From contig CAKOQQ010000009.1 in the NCBI GenBank assembly GCA_934101425.1, positions 1-38,882 on the forward strand: a stretch of DNA of 38,882 bases. Reading direction: 5' to 3'. Positions 1 to 7,264 of the stretch are shown here, piece by piece. The DNA comes from an uncultured Bacilli bacterium. Its GTDB lineage: Bacteria; Bacillota_I; Bacilli_A; RF39; UBA660. The notes under the pieces are model-generated. The model was not told the DNA's origin. It made no database searches and saw only the letters and a program-made list of their open reading frames with translations. How positions within the stretch are numbered: the stretch's first letter is position 1; each line of letters begins with the position of its first letter. The position numbers and the translations under genes were made by a program.

Positions 1-2
1 CA

Positions 3-2012
3 TCAATGAAAAAGGGTATTGATATTTTAGAAAAAGAATTACCAGATGTTAAAAATATGAGTACTATTTGGGTAATGGTAGATGATTTAGATAATAATAA
101 AAAGTTAGATGTTTATAATAAATTAAAAGAAATAAAAAACATTTATACAATAAGTTATGATAATGAAAGTGATATATATAACAAAGACAACCATACTTTA
201 TATGTGTTAACTAGCAAATATAATTCAAATTCTGATGAAATAAAAAATATTAAAAAAGAACTTGATAATCTAAAAGAAGAATATAAACTCGTATATGAAC
301 TAGATAGTGATACTACTAATGTTCCTATTTCAATTATTATATTTGCTTTTTCAATACTACTAATAATATTACTTATTATGTGTTCTTCATGGATAGAACC
401 AATATTATTTATAATAACAATAGGAATTGCAATTATTATTAATTTAGGAACCAATTATTTGCTTGGTGAAGTGTCATATACCACTTATTCCATCGCAGCG
501 ATCCTTCAACTTGTTCTAACAATGGATTATTCAATAATGTTACTTAATCGCTACCGTGAAGAAAAAGAAAATAATAAAAATAATTTAACTTCAATGAAAG
601 AGGCAATAAAAAAATCATTCCCATCTATTATGGGTAGTTCATTTACTACTATAGTAGGACTTCTAGCACTTTTATTTATGAGTTTTAAAATAGGAACTGA
701 TTTAGGAATAGTTTTATCTAAAGGAGTATTAATTAGTTTAATATGTATCTTTACAGTATTACCATCACTTATACTTATATTTGATAAACTAATATATAAA
801 ACACATAAAAAATATCCTCATATAAATATGGAAAAAATCGCCATATTTAGTCAAAAATACAAATATATAATATCATTAACTTTTATAATGCTATTTGCTG
901 TTTTATATTTTATAAAAGGAACAAATATAGTTAGTTTTGATACACCAAAAGATAATACTATCAGTAAGATTTTTAAAAGAGATAATAATATAGTACTTTT
1001 ATATGAAAATAAAAATGAAGATAATATTGATGAAATTATAAATTATCTAACTACTGATGATAAGGTTAAAACTATAAATACTTATAAAACGACAGTAGGA
1101 AAGAAATATAATGTTAGTGAATTAGATTACTTTTTAAAAGCACAAAATATTGATATTAATAAAGAAATCGTCGTTAGTATTTATAAAGCTATCTATCAAG
1201 ATAAATACAATAATGATTCTAAATTAACGCTTGAAGAACTTATTAATTTTATAATACAAAATCAAAATAACTTTAAAAATATGATTGATGATGATATGCT
1301 TCTAGAAATAAATAATGCTAATAATATGATAGAAGAAGCTAAAAAAATGTTTGTTGGAGAAACCTATTCTATTATTAATATAAGTACATCATATAAAGAA
1401 GAATCAAAAGATACATTTACTTTTATTGATAAATTAGATGAAGAATGTAATAATAAATTAAATGGAAAATATTATTTTATAGGAAATTCTATTATGAACT
1501 ATGAAATGAGTAATAACTTTAATTATGAAATGAATAAACTTACAATTATTACAATAGTTTTAATATTTTTAGTAGTTTTATTTACCTTTAAATCACTAAT
1601 TATTCCATTTATATTAGTATTACTAATTCAGTGTGCTGTCTATATATTAATGGGTATTATTAATATATTAGATATGAAAGTATATTATTTATCTTTACTA
1701 ATAGTACAAAGCATCTTAATGGGAGCCACTATTGATTATGCAATACTATTTACAAACTATTATAGAGAGCTAAGAAAAGAAAACAGTATAAGAATATCTT
1801 TAAAAGAAACATATAATAAATCTATTCATACAATTCTTACATCATCATTGATAATGATTATTATAACTGGTATATTAGGTTTCATCTTTAAAGATCCAGC
1901 GATAGGAGAGATATGCCATATAATAGCAATCGGAGTAACTATTGCAGTATTATTAATATTATTTGTCTTACCAAGTATTATTGTTTTATTTGATAAATAT
2001 ATAAGTAATTAA
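3..2012 (+). CDS. MMPL/RND-family membrane exporter, 5' end cut off
   Basis: This is the C-terminal 669 residues or so of an MMPL-type transporter of the RND superfamily, which moves lipids or small hydrophobic molecules across the cytoplasmic membrane using the proton gradient. The frame stays open to the window edge. The first visible Met, at base 6, sits where the extracytoplasmic porter domain normally begins, and the first membrane helix is missing, so the true start lies upstream. Two matching half-repeats are visible. Each has an extracytoplasmic segment followed by a bundle of hydrophobic helices (about residues 106-270 and 515-665). Each bundle carries the Asp-Tyr pair of the proton-relay helix (TMDYSI and TIDYAI), followed by a cytoplasmic R/Y-rich turn. 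The substrate cannot be told from sequence. Family assignment is firm; the gene is partial because of the window, not because of damage. Confidence 0.85.
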   Translation, partial: SMKKGIDILEKELPDVKNMSTIWVMVDDLDNNKKLDVYNKLKEIKNIYTISYDNESDIYNKDNHTLYVLTSKYNSNSDEIKNIKKELDNLKEEYKLVYELDSDTTNVPISIIIFAFSILLIILLIMCSSWIEPILFIITIGIAIIINLGTNYLLGEVSYTTYSIAAILQLVLTMDYSIMLLNRYREEKENNKNNLTSMKEAIKKSFPSIMGSSFTTIVGLLALLFMSFKIGTDLGIVLSKGVLISLICIFTVLPSLILIFDKLIYKTHKKYPHINMEKIAIFSQKYKYIISLTFIMLFAVLYFIKGTNIVSFDTPKDNTISKIFKRDNNIVLLYENKNEDNIDEIINYLTTDDKVKTINTYKTTVGKKYNVSELDYFLKAQNIDINKEIVVSIYKAIYQDKYNNDSKLTLEELINFIIQNQNNFKNMIDDDMLLEINNANNMIEEAKKMFVGETYSIINISTSYKEESKDTFTFIDKLDEECNNKLNGKYYFIGNSIMNYEMSNNFNYEMNKLTIITIVLIFLVVLFTFKSLIIPFILVLLIQCAVYILMGIINILDMKVYYLSLLIVQSILMGATIDYAILFTNYYRELRKENSIRISLKETYNKSIHTILTSSLIMIIITGILGFIFKDPAIGEICHIIAIGVTIAVLLILFVLPSIIVLFDKYISN

Positions 2013-2032
2013 TGTTTACATGTTATAAAATA

Positions 2033-2061
2033 TTGACATTGCCAAAGTCAAAAGATATACT
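2033..2061 (+). promoter_or_regulatory. Strong sigma-A-type promoter of the first pilin gene
   Basis: TTGACA at 2033-2038 and TATACT at 2056-2061 are separated by exactly 17 bases. Transcription should start near 2068, leaving an unusually long leader of about 170 bases before the pilin start at 2238. That leader holds the G9 tract and the conserved hairpin. Confidence 0.75.
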
Positions 2062-2121
2062 GATTATAGTAAGAAAGTAAAGTATATGGTTAGTACAAAT
2101 TATAACACTTCTTATATTTGT

Positions 2122-2130
2122 GGGGGGGGG
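2122..2130 (+). repeat. Homopolymeric G tract (nine Gs)
   Basis: Nine consecutive G residues lie in the leader of the pilin gene at 2238, about 55 bases downstream of the predicted transcription start. No other G run of this length is visible in the window. Such tracts are known sites of slipped-strand length change. A short frame, ATG 2086 to TAG 2226 (46 codons), runs through the tract and stays open only when its length is nine (or nine plus multiples of three). Confidence 0.9.
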
Positions 2131-2150
2131 TTAATATTTAATAACCACCT

Positions 2151-2237
2151 ATTAGTCATATATATAAATCACACAAAAATTAGGAATTTCCTAGATTTTT
2201 GCGATTTTTTGTTTTCTTATAAATAGAAGGAGGAAAT
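2151..2237 (+). promoter_or_regulatory. Conserved pilin leader with T-flanked hairpin
   Basis: Stem bases 2175-2186 (AAAAAT TAGGAA) pair with 2188-2200 (TTCCTA G ATTTTT), leaving one bulged G, followed by a second T run at 2204-2209. The same element recurs before the pilin at 38623: an ATTAGTCATA block, TCACA, a hairpin of the same shape with the same bulged G, then TTTTTGC(G/A)ATTTTTT and a GAAGGAGG ribosome site. It could be a transcription attenuator or an mRNA-stability or protein-binding structure. Conservation over 36 kb between paralogues is direct; function is inference. Confidence 0.6.
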
Positions 2238-2996
2238 ATGAAAAAGAAAGGTTTTACATTAATAGAGCTCTTAGCAGTAATAGTAATACTAGCAGTTATT
2301 GCACTAATTGCAACCCCTGCAGTATTAAATGTTATAGAAGACTCTAAAAAAGCAGCAGCAGAAGCAAGTGCAAGAAATATAGTAAGTAGTGCCGAAACAT
2401 ACTACTTAAAAGAACTTATGAATAATAATAAAGTATCAAGTATTAATTTAAGTACTGATACCCTTAAGTATGATGGAAATAAGGCAGAAAAGGGATATGT
2501 TAATCTTAATAAGGAAGGTAAAGGATCAGGGAAAATGTACATATCAGGATACTGTGTAACAGTAACATCAAAAAGTGAATTAACTAGTGAAAAAGTAGAC
2601 GCTGATGATTGTGATGTAACTAGTATAACTCCACCAGTAGAAAAAGCATCAGTAGTGGTAGAATATGAAACTGTGAAAAGTCCGGGTGGCTCTAACCATA
2701 ATGGATCTATTATAAGGCTAAATAACAACATTGTTTCTGAAGCCTATATAACAATAAAGATTACTACCGATAAAGTATATAAGCAAGATTATATAGTTAA
2801 TGAAAAAATCACTTGTGATTCTACTACGGGAGTTTGTAGTAGTTCAAAAAATTACTATATGCCCAAATTAGATAATTTTACATTTGACTTTGAAATAACA
2901 ATAGGTGATAAAACTTATACTGCAAGTAAGGAATATATCAAAAAGGAAGGATATGTATTAACTGGAATTATTATTGATATTACGACTAATTATTAA
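2238..2996 (+). CDS. Type IV pilin-like protein with C-terminal beta domain
   Basis: The product is a 252-residue prepilin-like protein. Residues 1-5 form a short basic leader ending in Gly, followed by FTLIEL with the Glu+5 needed for pilin assembly, and a hydrophobic helix to about residue 35. The prepilin peptidase cut is expected between Gly5 and Phe6. Residues 60-130 hold a head module with the pattern DTL.Y.G..., KGY, GKMY.SGYC and a second Cys, probably a disulfide. Two other genes share this module (37295 and 38623). Residues 135-252 look like an added beta-sandwich of unknown type. No assembly ATPase or peptidase gene lies in the window. A strong GAAGGAGG ribosome site precedes the ATG, and the gene has its own promoter and a long leader. 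Gram-positive type IV pili or a competence-type pseudopilus is likely; the ligand is unknown. Confidence 0.8.
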   Translation: MKKKGFTLIELLAVIVILAVIALIATPAVLNVIEDSKKAAAEASARNIVSSAETYYLKELMNNNKVSSINLSTDTLKYDGNKAEKGYVNLNKEGKGSGKMYISGYCVTVTSKSELTSEKVDADDCDVTSITPPVEKASVVVEYETVKSPGGSNHNGSIIRLNNNIVSEAYITIKITTDKVYKQDYIVNEKITCDSTTGVCSSSKNYYMPKLDNFTFDFEITIGDKTYTASKEYIKKEGYVLTGIIIDITTNY

Positions 2997-3004
2997 ATCT
3001 AATA

Positions 3005-3032
3005 TTGACAAATAATAAACAAGTGATATAAT
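3005..3032 (+). promoter_or_regulatory. Promoter of the glyS T-box operon
   Basis: TTGACA (3005-3010), a 16-base spacer and TATAAT (3027-3032), with a TG one base upstream of the -10 (extended -10). The predicted start is near 3039. No terminator is evident after the pilin gene ending at 2996, so read-through into this leader is possible. Confidence 0.75.
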
Positions 3033-3038
3033 TTATTT

Positions 3039-3153
3039 ATCAATGCGATGATGGTGTGGAAAGCCGGAGTAATATATATTGAGCTGATTCTTCTAGAATA
3101 AGTAAGGTGGAACCGCGGGGAAACTCGTCCTTACATTTTCTAGAAGTTTTTTA
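3039..3153 (+). ncRNA. T-box leader (glycine), unusually short
   Basis: The antiterminator signature AAGGTGGAACCGCG lies at 3104-3116. The terminator stem pairs CTTCTAGAA (3090-3098) and GTAAGG with CCTTAC and TTCTAGAAG (3138-3146), followed by six Ts. The tRNA-end-sensing bases read TGGA, which matches a U discriminator as in firmicute tRNA-Gly; the valS and leuS leaders here read TGGT, matching an A discriminator. Only about 65 bases separate the predicted transcript start from the T-box, against 160-180 in the other two leaders. No specifier codon could be placed with confidence, so Stem I appears greatly reduced. Confidence 0.8.
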
Positions 3154-3167
3154 TTTAAGGAGGACAT

Positions 3168-3860
3168 ATGGAAATTATCGGAAGAAAGTACTTAGATAGA
3201 AATGATTATGATTCTGTTATTATTACTCCCAAACTTATTAGAGTATTTGGTGATGATAATTATGATACTATAAAATCATCTAATCCGTTTTCTACTAGTT
3301 TAAATGGAATATCTAGAGTAGAAGTTATAGATAGTGTAATTGATTATTTTTTAAGATATACAAGAGTATCTTTGTTATCTGATACTAATATGGGTAGTAG
3401 ATATATACTAATAGGTAATGAAGAAAAAATATTAAAGTTAGGTACTTCAATCAGCAGAGATACTAAAGAAAGTATATTTAAAAAATATATAAGTGATAGA
3501 GACAACTTTTTAAGTAGAGCTAAATCTGATTCTTATATTTTAGATTATGCTAATAGAAAATCAAATTATGGAGTTACAGGTGATGCTATAAAATTTATAT
3601 TAGCGAAAAAAGATAATGAATTAGTTAAGTTTGAAAAAGAGTTCTTATCTAGATTCTTAGATAGTGTATTATCTACTACTGTTACTATAAAACATGAAGA
3701 TGGATATTCATATCTTATAAGTGGTAATGTAAGTGTTAGATTAGATTTTATAGATGAAAGTGTTATAAGTGCTATAAATAAGCACAATGCTAACATAGAA
3801 AAAAGAAATTTGGAAATGGAAAAACAAAAAAGTTTACAATTAAAAATGGAGGGATTTTAA
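3168..3860 (+). CDS. Unknown 230-residue protein between the T-box and glyS
   Basis: I do not recognise this family. The protein is soluble-looking, with no signal peptide or membrane helix. It is rich in charged residues and ends in a basic helix with repeated Lys/Glu/Gln after residue 205 that could form a short coiled coil. It has a clear AAGGAGGA ribosome site and is the first gene after the T-box terminator. Its stop codon overlaps the glyS start (TAATG at 3858-3862), so the two are translationally coupled and should both rise when charged tRNA-Gly is scarce. A role linked to glycine supply or translation is suggested only by position. Confidence 0.75.
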   Translation: MEIIGRKYLDRNDYDSVIITPKLIRVFGDDNYDTIKSSNPFSTSLNGISRVEVIDSVIDYFLRYTRVSLLSDTNMGSRYILIGNEEKILKLGTSISRDTKESIFKKYISDRDNFLSRAKSDSYILDYANRKSNYGVTGDAIKFILAKKDNELVKFEKEFLSRFLDSVLSTTVTIKHEDGYSYLISGNVSVRLDFIDESVISAINKHNANIEKRNLEMEKQKSLQLKMEGF

Positions 3861-5233
3861 TGGAAAATAAAATAACAATGGAAAAAATGGTTAATTTATG
3901 TAAACAATATGGATTTATATTTCAAGGTAGTGAAATATATGATGGACTTGCAAATACATGGGATTATGGTCCATTAGGTAGTAGACTTAAAAATAATATT
4001 AAGGATGCTTGGAGAAAGAGATTTATTCAAGAAAGAAAAAATAGTTATGAATTAGATGCTGATATCTTGATGCATCCAAGAGTTTGGGAAGCTTCTGGTC
4101 ATGTTGGTTCATTTAGTGATCCACTAATTGATTGTAAAGAATGTAAGACAAGACATAGAGCTGATAATCTAATAGATGACTATGATAGTAATGCTCATGC
4201 CGATGGTATGACAGAATCTGAAATGATGGATTATATAAGAACTCATAAGGTACCTTGTCCAAAATGTGGTAAAAGTAATTTTACTGATATAAGACAATTT
4301 AATTTAATGTTCCAAACTTATAGAGGAGTAACTAATGATAGTAAAAGTGTTATATATTTAAGACCTGAAAATGCTCAAGGTGAATATGTAAATTTTTTAA
4401 ATGTTCAAAGAACTATGAGAGCTAAATTACCATTTAGTATAGGACAAATTGGTAAAGCATTTAGAAATGAAATTACACCAGGTAACTTTACTTTTAGAAC
4501 TATTGAATTTGAACAAATGGAATTCCAAACTTTCTGTCATGAAGGATCTGATACTGAATTATATAATTATTTTAAAGAATATGGTAAAAAATTCTATATG
4601 GATTTAGGTATTAGTGAAGATCATTTAAGATTCCATGATCATGAAAAATTAGCTCATTATGCTAAAGCTGCTTGTGATATCGAATATAAATTTCCATTTG
4701 GTTGGGGAGAAGTAAATGGTACTCACAATCGTACTAATTTTGATTTAACTAGACACCAAGAATATAGTGGTAAGAGTCAAGAATATTTAGATCCTGAAAC
4801 TAATGAAAAGTTTATTCCTTATATTATTGAATCAACATATGGTCTTGATAGAACTTTCTTAGCAGTAATGTTTGAATCTTATCATGAAGAAGTATTAGAA
4901 AATGGAGATACTAGAGAAGTTTTAAAGTTAAGTCCTGCACTTGCTCCATATAAAGTAGCTGTTTTACCACTTATTAAAAAGAATCATAGTGAAAAAGCTT
5001 TAGAAATATATAATGATTTATCTAAAGAATTTATGACTACTTATGACGAATCTGGTAATATCGGTAAAAGATATAGAAGAGCTGATGTAACTGGTATTCC
5101 ATTTGCTATAACTATAGATGATGAAACAATAAATAATGGTACTGTTACATTAAGAGATAGAGATACTATGAAACAAATTACTCTTAAAGTAGAAGATGTA
5201 AAAGATTATGTTTTAGAAAGAATAAAATTCTAG
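3860..5233 (+). CDS. glyS: Glycyl-tRNA synthetase (single-chain dimeric type)
   Basis: This class II synthetase attaches glycine to tRNA-Gly in the cytoplasm. At 457 residues it has the usual length of the bacterial/archaeal-like homodimeric GlyRS, not the alpha2-beta2 GlyQ/GlyS enzyme. Visible landmarks: the motif 1 region near the N-terminus, a zinc-knuckle-like pair (CKECKTRH near residue 93 and CPKCGKSNF near 135), motif 2 (FRNEITP...FRTIEFEQMEFQ, about residues 200-225), motif 3 (GLDRTFLAVM, about 330), and a C-terminal anticodon-binding domain beginning LSPALAPYKVAVLPL. It is translationally coupled to the unknown gene upstream and controlled by the T-box at 3039. Its last codons form the left arm of the downstream terminator. 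Confidence 0.95.
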   Translation: MENKITMEKMVNLCKQYGFIFQGSEIYDGLANTWDYGPLGSRLKNNIKDAWRKRFIQERKNSYELDADILMHPRVWEASGHVGSFSDPLIDCKECKTRHRADNLIDDYDSNAHADGMTESEMMDYIRTHKVPCPKCGKSNFTDIRQFNLMFQTYRGVTNDSKSVIYLRPENAQGEYVNFLNVQRTMRAKLPFSIGQIGKAFRNEITPGNFTFRTIEFEQMEFQTFCHEGSDTELYNYFKEYGKKFYMDLGISEDHLRFHDHEKLAHYAKAACDIEYKFPFGWGEVNGTHNRTNFDLTRHQEYSGKSQEYLDPETNEKFIPYIIESTYGLDRTFLAVMFESYHEEVLENGDTREVLKLSPALAPYKVAVLPLIKKNHSEKALEIYNDLSKEFMTTYDESGNIGKRYRRADVTGIPFAITIDDETINNGTVTLRDRDTMKQITLKVEDVKDYVLERIKF

Positions 5234-5250
5234 TTTTATTCTTTCTTTTT
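5216..5250 (+). terminator. Terminator of the glyS operon
   Basis: A 12-bp stem, GAAAGAATAAAA (5216-5227) with TTTTATTCTTTC (5234-5245), loop TTCTAG, is followed by a T run. The left arm lies inside the last glyS codons. The T run leads straight into the next promoter, whose -10 is at 5254. Confidence 0.85.
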
Positions 5251-5271
5251 TGTTATAATAAATTTGGTGAT
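5251..5271 (+). promoter_or_regulatory. Compact promoter-ribosome-site module, gene 5275
   Basis: Extended -10 TGTTATAAT (TATAAT at 5254-5259), six bases, GGTGAT at 5266-5271, three bases, then the GTG start at 5275. No -35 box is recognisable. The transcript should begin at or within a few bases of the ribosome site. Confidence 0.75.
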
Positions 5272-5274
5272 AAC

Positions 5275-6258
5275 GTGAAGAAAATAATTTTTACAATATT
5301 TTTGTTTTTAGTGCTAGTGACAAGCGCTCATGCTTATACATCTAGTGGAAGTATTTACATTGGAGACTCTAGAGTACAAGGTATGGTTATAAATGGCATA
5401 TTAAATGAAAGTAATGCTGTTTATGGTAGTGGTTGTGGATATTCTTGGTTTGTTGGAAATGATGCTTGTACTAGAATTGCTACTAATTCTAAATCAGGTG
5501 GTATTATAGGTGCTAATAATAAAATGGATGCATCTAAAAGTTATGATATATTTATTTGGTTAGGAGTAAATGATTTATATTTAGGTGCTAATAAGTATTA
5601 CCAAAAGTATTTAGAACTAGCAAATGGTAGTTGGAAGAAACATAATATTCATATTGTTTCAGTTGGGCCAGTACAAGACGCTAAAGCATCAATTTCTAAT
5701 AGTGATATAAATAAATTTAATGAAGATATGAAAAAAATTATATCATCTAGTGGTAAATCTAATTTAAATTATATTGATTTAGGTTATACTGAAAGTTCTA
5801 TAAAAGGTTATGATAGCGCTGGATTACATTATTCAAAAGAGGATTATCAAAATATATTTAATAGTATGAATTCTAAAAAAAGTAGTGGTACTAGTGGCGG
5901 ATATGAAAAACCTAGTGATGGTGATAGTGATGATAATTCTGGTGAAGAAATTGAGCTTCCTGATATTAACTTAGAACCACTTACTTGTGATGACTTTTTT
6001 TCAGAAGATTTAAGAGATTTAACTAAAACAGCTTATGATGTAATAAAATTTCTTGCATTATTTCTTACAGTAATTTTAGGTATGTTAGATTTTGGAAAAG
6101 GAATTACTGAAGATAATCAAGACCTAATTAAGAAAGCATCTAAAAAGTTTATAAAAAGGCTTATTGCATTAGTAGTTATATTTATATTACCATTTATTGT
6201 AAATCCTATAGTAGAGGTAGCAATAGGAGTAGAAAGTGGTACTTGTGGAATATTTTAA
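5275..6258 (+). CDS. Secreted SGNH-hydrolase-like protein with VirB2-like two-helix tail
   Basis: The product has 327 residues and a GTG start set by the GGTGAT site three bases upstream. Residues 1-20 are a signal peptide (AHA-Y cut). Residues 25-200 resemble an SGNH/GDSL esterase: the block I Gly-Asp-Ser is at 30-32 (Ser32 as nucleophile), the block III GVND at 97-100, and the block V His at 185. The usual Asp three residues before that His is Ala182, with Asp180 nearby, so activity may rest on a Ser-His pair. A Ser/Gly/Asp linker (about 200-228) leads to two hydrophobic helices (about 250-272 and 290-312) joined by a basic Lys/Arg stretch, a layout like VirB2/TrbC-type conjugation pilins and small gut-firmicute membrane proteins. 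The domain combination is unusual. The esterase call is fairly safe; the VirB2 likeness is by pattern only. Confidence 0.7.
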   Translation: MKKIIFTIFLFLVLVTSAHAYTSSGSIYIGDSRVQGMVINGILNESNAVYGSGCGYSWFVGNDACTRIATNSKSGGIIGANNKMDASKSYDIFIWLGVNDLYLGANKYYQKYLELANGSWKKHNIHIVSVGPVQDAKASISNSDINKFNEDMKKIISSSGKSNLNYIDLGYTESSIKGYDSAGLHYSKEDYQNIFNSMNSKKSSGTSGGYEKPSDGDSDDNSGEEIELPDINLEPLTCDDFFSEDLRDLTKTAYDVIKFLALFLTVILGMLDFGKGITEDNQDLIKKASKKFIKRLIALVVIFILPFIVNPIVEVAIGVESGTCGIF

Positions 6259-6288
6259 AAGAAGGTTAGTAACCTTCTTTATTTTTTA
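6258..6288. terminator. Bidirectional terminator between gene 5275 and sigK
   Basis: AAAGAAGGTT pairs with AACCTTCTTT around loop AGT. T runs follow on both strands, so it can end both convergent transcripts. The sigK stop codon (complement of 6266-6268) lies inside the stem. Confidence 0.85.
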
Positions 6289-6964
6289 TAAACTCTCTAA
6301 GTAATTTAGTAAGAGCTCTTTTTTCTATTCTAGATACATAGCTTCTAGAAATATTCATTTCTTTAGCAATTTCTTTTTGAGTAACTTCGTCATTATCTAA
6401 AAGACCATATCTTTTAATGATAATATCTTTTTCTCTATCATTTAGTACTGTTAAATATTTTTTTAGTAATTTAATATTATTATTTTTATGAATATCTAGC
6501 GCAAAATCAGGGTTAGGGGTTTTTAATATATCTAAAAAAGTTATTTCATTTCCTTCTTTATCAAAACCAATAGATCCCTCTATACTTACATTTTTACTAT
6601 TCTTTTTATCATTACGATAATACATTAATATTTCATTTTCAATACATCTAGCACAATAAGTAGTTATTCTAGTACCATGTTTAAAACTATAGCTATCAAT
6701 ACCTTTTATAAGACCTATAGTACCTATACTTATTAAATCATCAACATCATATGATTTATTATCATATTTTTTTACAATGTGTGCAACTAATCTTAAATTA
6801 TGTTCTATTAGTTTAGCTCTAGCTTCTTTATTTCCAAGTAAACATAATCTAACAGCTTCATCTTCTTCCTCTTTAGATAAAGGATCTTTAAATACATTAT
6901 TAGAATAGGCCATAGTAAAGATATAAAAATCTTTAAATAAATATTTGAGTATTTTCTTAAACAT
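6266..6964 (-). CDS. sigK: RNA polymerase sigma factor of the SigK/SigE sporulation type
   Basis: This is a 232-residue sigma-70-family factor that directs RNA polymerase to a subset of promoters. The short hydrophobic, basic N-terminus followed by PLSKEEEDE resembles the pro-region of sporulation sigma-K. Region 2 reads KLIEHNLRLVAHIVKKY...DDLISIGTIGLIKGIDSY...ARCIENEILMYYR, and region 4 reads LNDREKDIIIKRYGL...EIAKEMNISRSYVSRIEKRAL; both are close to SigK. I chose ATG at 6964 because GAGGTG lies just upstream; an in-frame GTG at 6970 is part of that ribosome site. TATAAT is at 6985-6980. Neighbours are not classic sporulation genes, but Cse60-like and SpoIIID-like genes occur elsewhere in the window. 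It may serve a stress or developmental role if the organism no longer makes spores. Confidence 0.8.
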   Translation of the reverse strand: MFKKILKYLFKDFYIFTMAYSNNVFKDPLSKEEEDEAVRLCLLGNKEARAKLIEHNLRLVAHIVKKYDNKSYDVDDLISIGTIGLIKGIDSYSFKHGTRITTYCARCIENEILMYYRNDKKNSKNVSIEGSIGFDKEGNEITFLDILKTPNPDFALDIHKNNNIKLLKKYLTVLNDREKDIIIKRYGLLDNDEVTQKEIAKEMNISRSYVSRIEKRALTKLLREFIKNKEGY

Positions 6965-6987
6965 AAACACCTCTACTAAATTATATT

Positions 6988-7018
6988 AAAAAAGAAAAAA
7001 ACTATTATAAATAGTTTT
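6988..7018 (-). terminator. Terminator after the small gene 7017-7187
   Basis: AAACTATT (6999-7006) pairs with AATAGTTT (7010-7017). On the minus strand it is followed by a T-rich run (complement of 6988-6998). It separates the small Tyr-rich gene from sigK, whose -10 (6985-6980) comes directly after the T run. Confidence 0.7.
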
Positions 7019-7187
7019 ATCTATAATAAGGTCCGTAATATCCATATGGATAAAAATTATTATAGTTATTTGGTCTATAAAAAGCTGGCGCAAGAAGTCC
7101 TCCAGTTATGCCTCCAAGTATGAAAGGACCAAAAAAACCACCTACAAACCTATTATTATTTCTATAAGGATAAAAATTATTGTACAT
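7017..7187 (-). CDS. Small Tyr/Asn/Gly-rich protein, 56 residues
   Basis: ATG at 7187 (reading leftwards) follows a good AGGAG ribosome site and gives 56 residues. The N- and C-terminal arms repeat the pattern NNFYPY and are rich in Tyr, Asn and Pro. The middle (about residues 14-36) is a Gly-rich hydrophobic stretch, FVGGFFGPFILGG and onward, that could enter a membrane. Symmetry, composition and size resemble small spore-coat or surface-layer proteins of Bacillota, but I cannot name a family. It lies directly upstream of and codirectional with sigK, with its own terminator. The repeated arms and clear ribosome site argue for a real gene. Confidence 0.65.
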   Translation of the reverse strand: MYNNFYPYRNNNRFVGGFFGPFILGGITGGLLAPAFYRPNNYNNFYPYGYYGPYYR

Positions 7188-7243
7188 ATTACTCCTTTCA
7201 TAATTATTTTATTCAAATAGGAATAAATAGTTAAAAGTAATTA

Positions 7244-7261
7244 TATATTTAAATAGGTGAT
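7244..7261 (+). promoter_or_regulatory. Compact promoter-ribosome-site module, gene 7265
   Basis: TATATT (7244-7249), six bases, GGTGAT (7256-7261), three bases, GTG start at 7265. This is the same spacing as at 5254, with a weaker -10. Confidence 0.6.
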
Positions 7262-7264
7262 TTA

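Noticed and set aside
6965..6970. GTG at 6970 as the sigK start
   Set aside because: This GTG is part of the GAGGTG ribosome site for the ATG at 6964.
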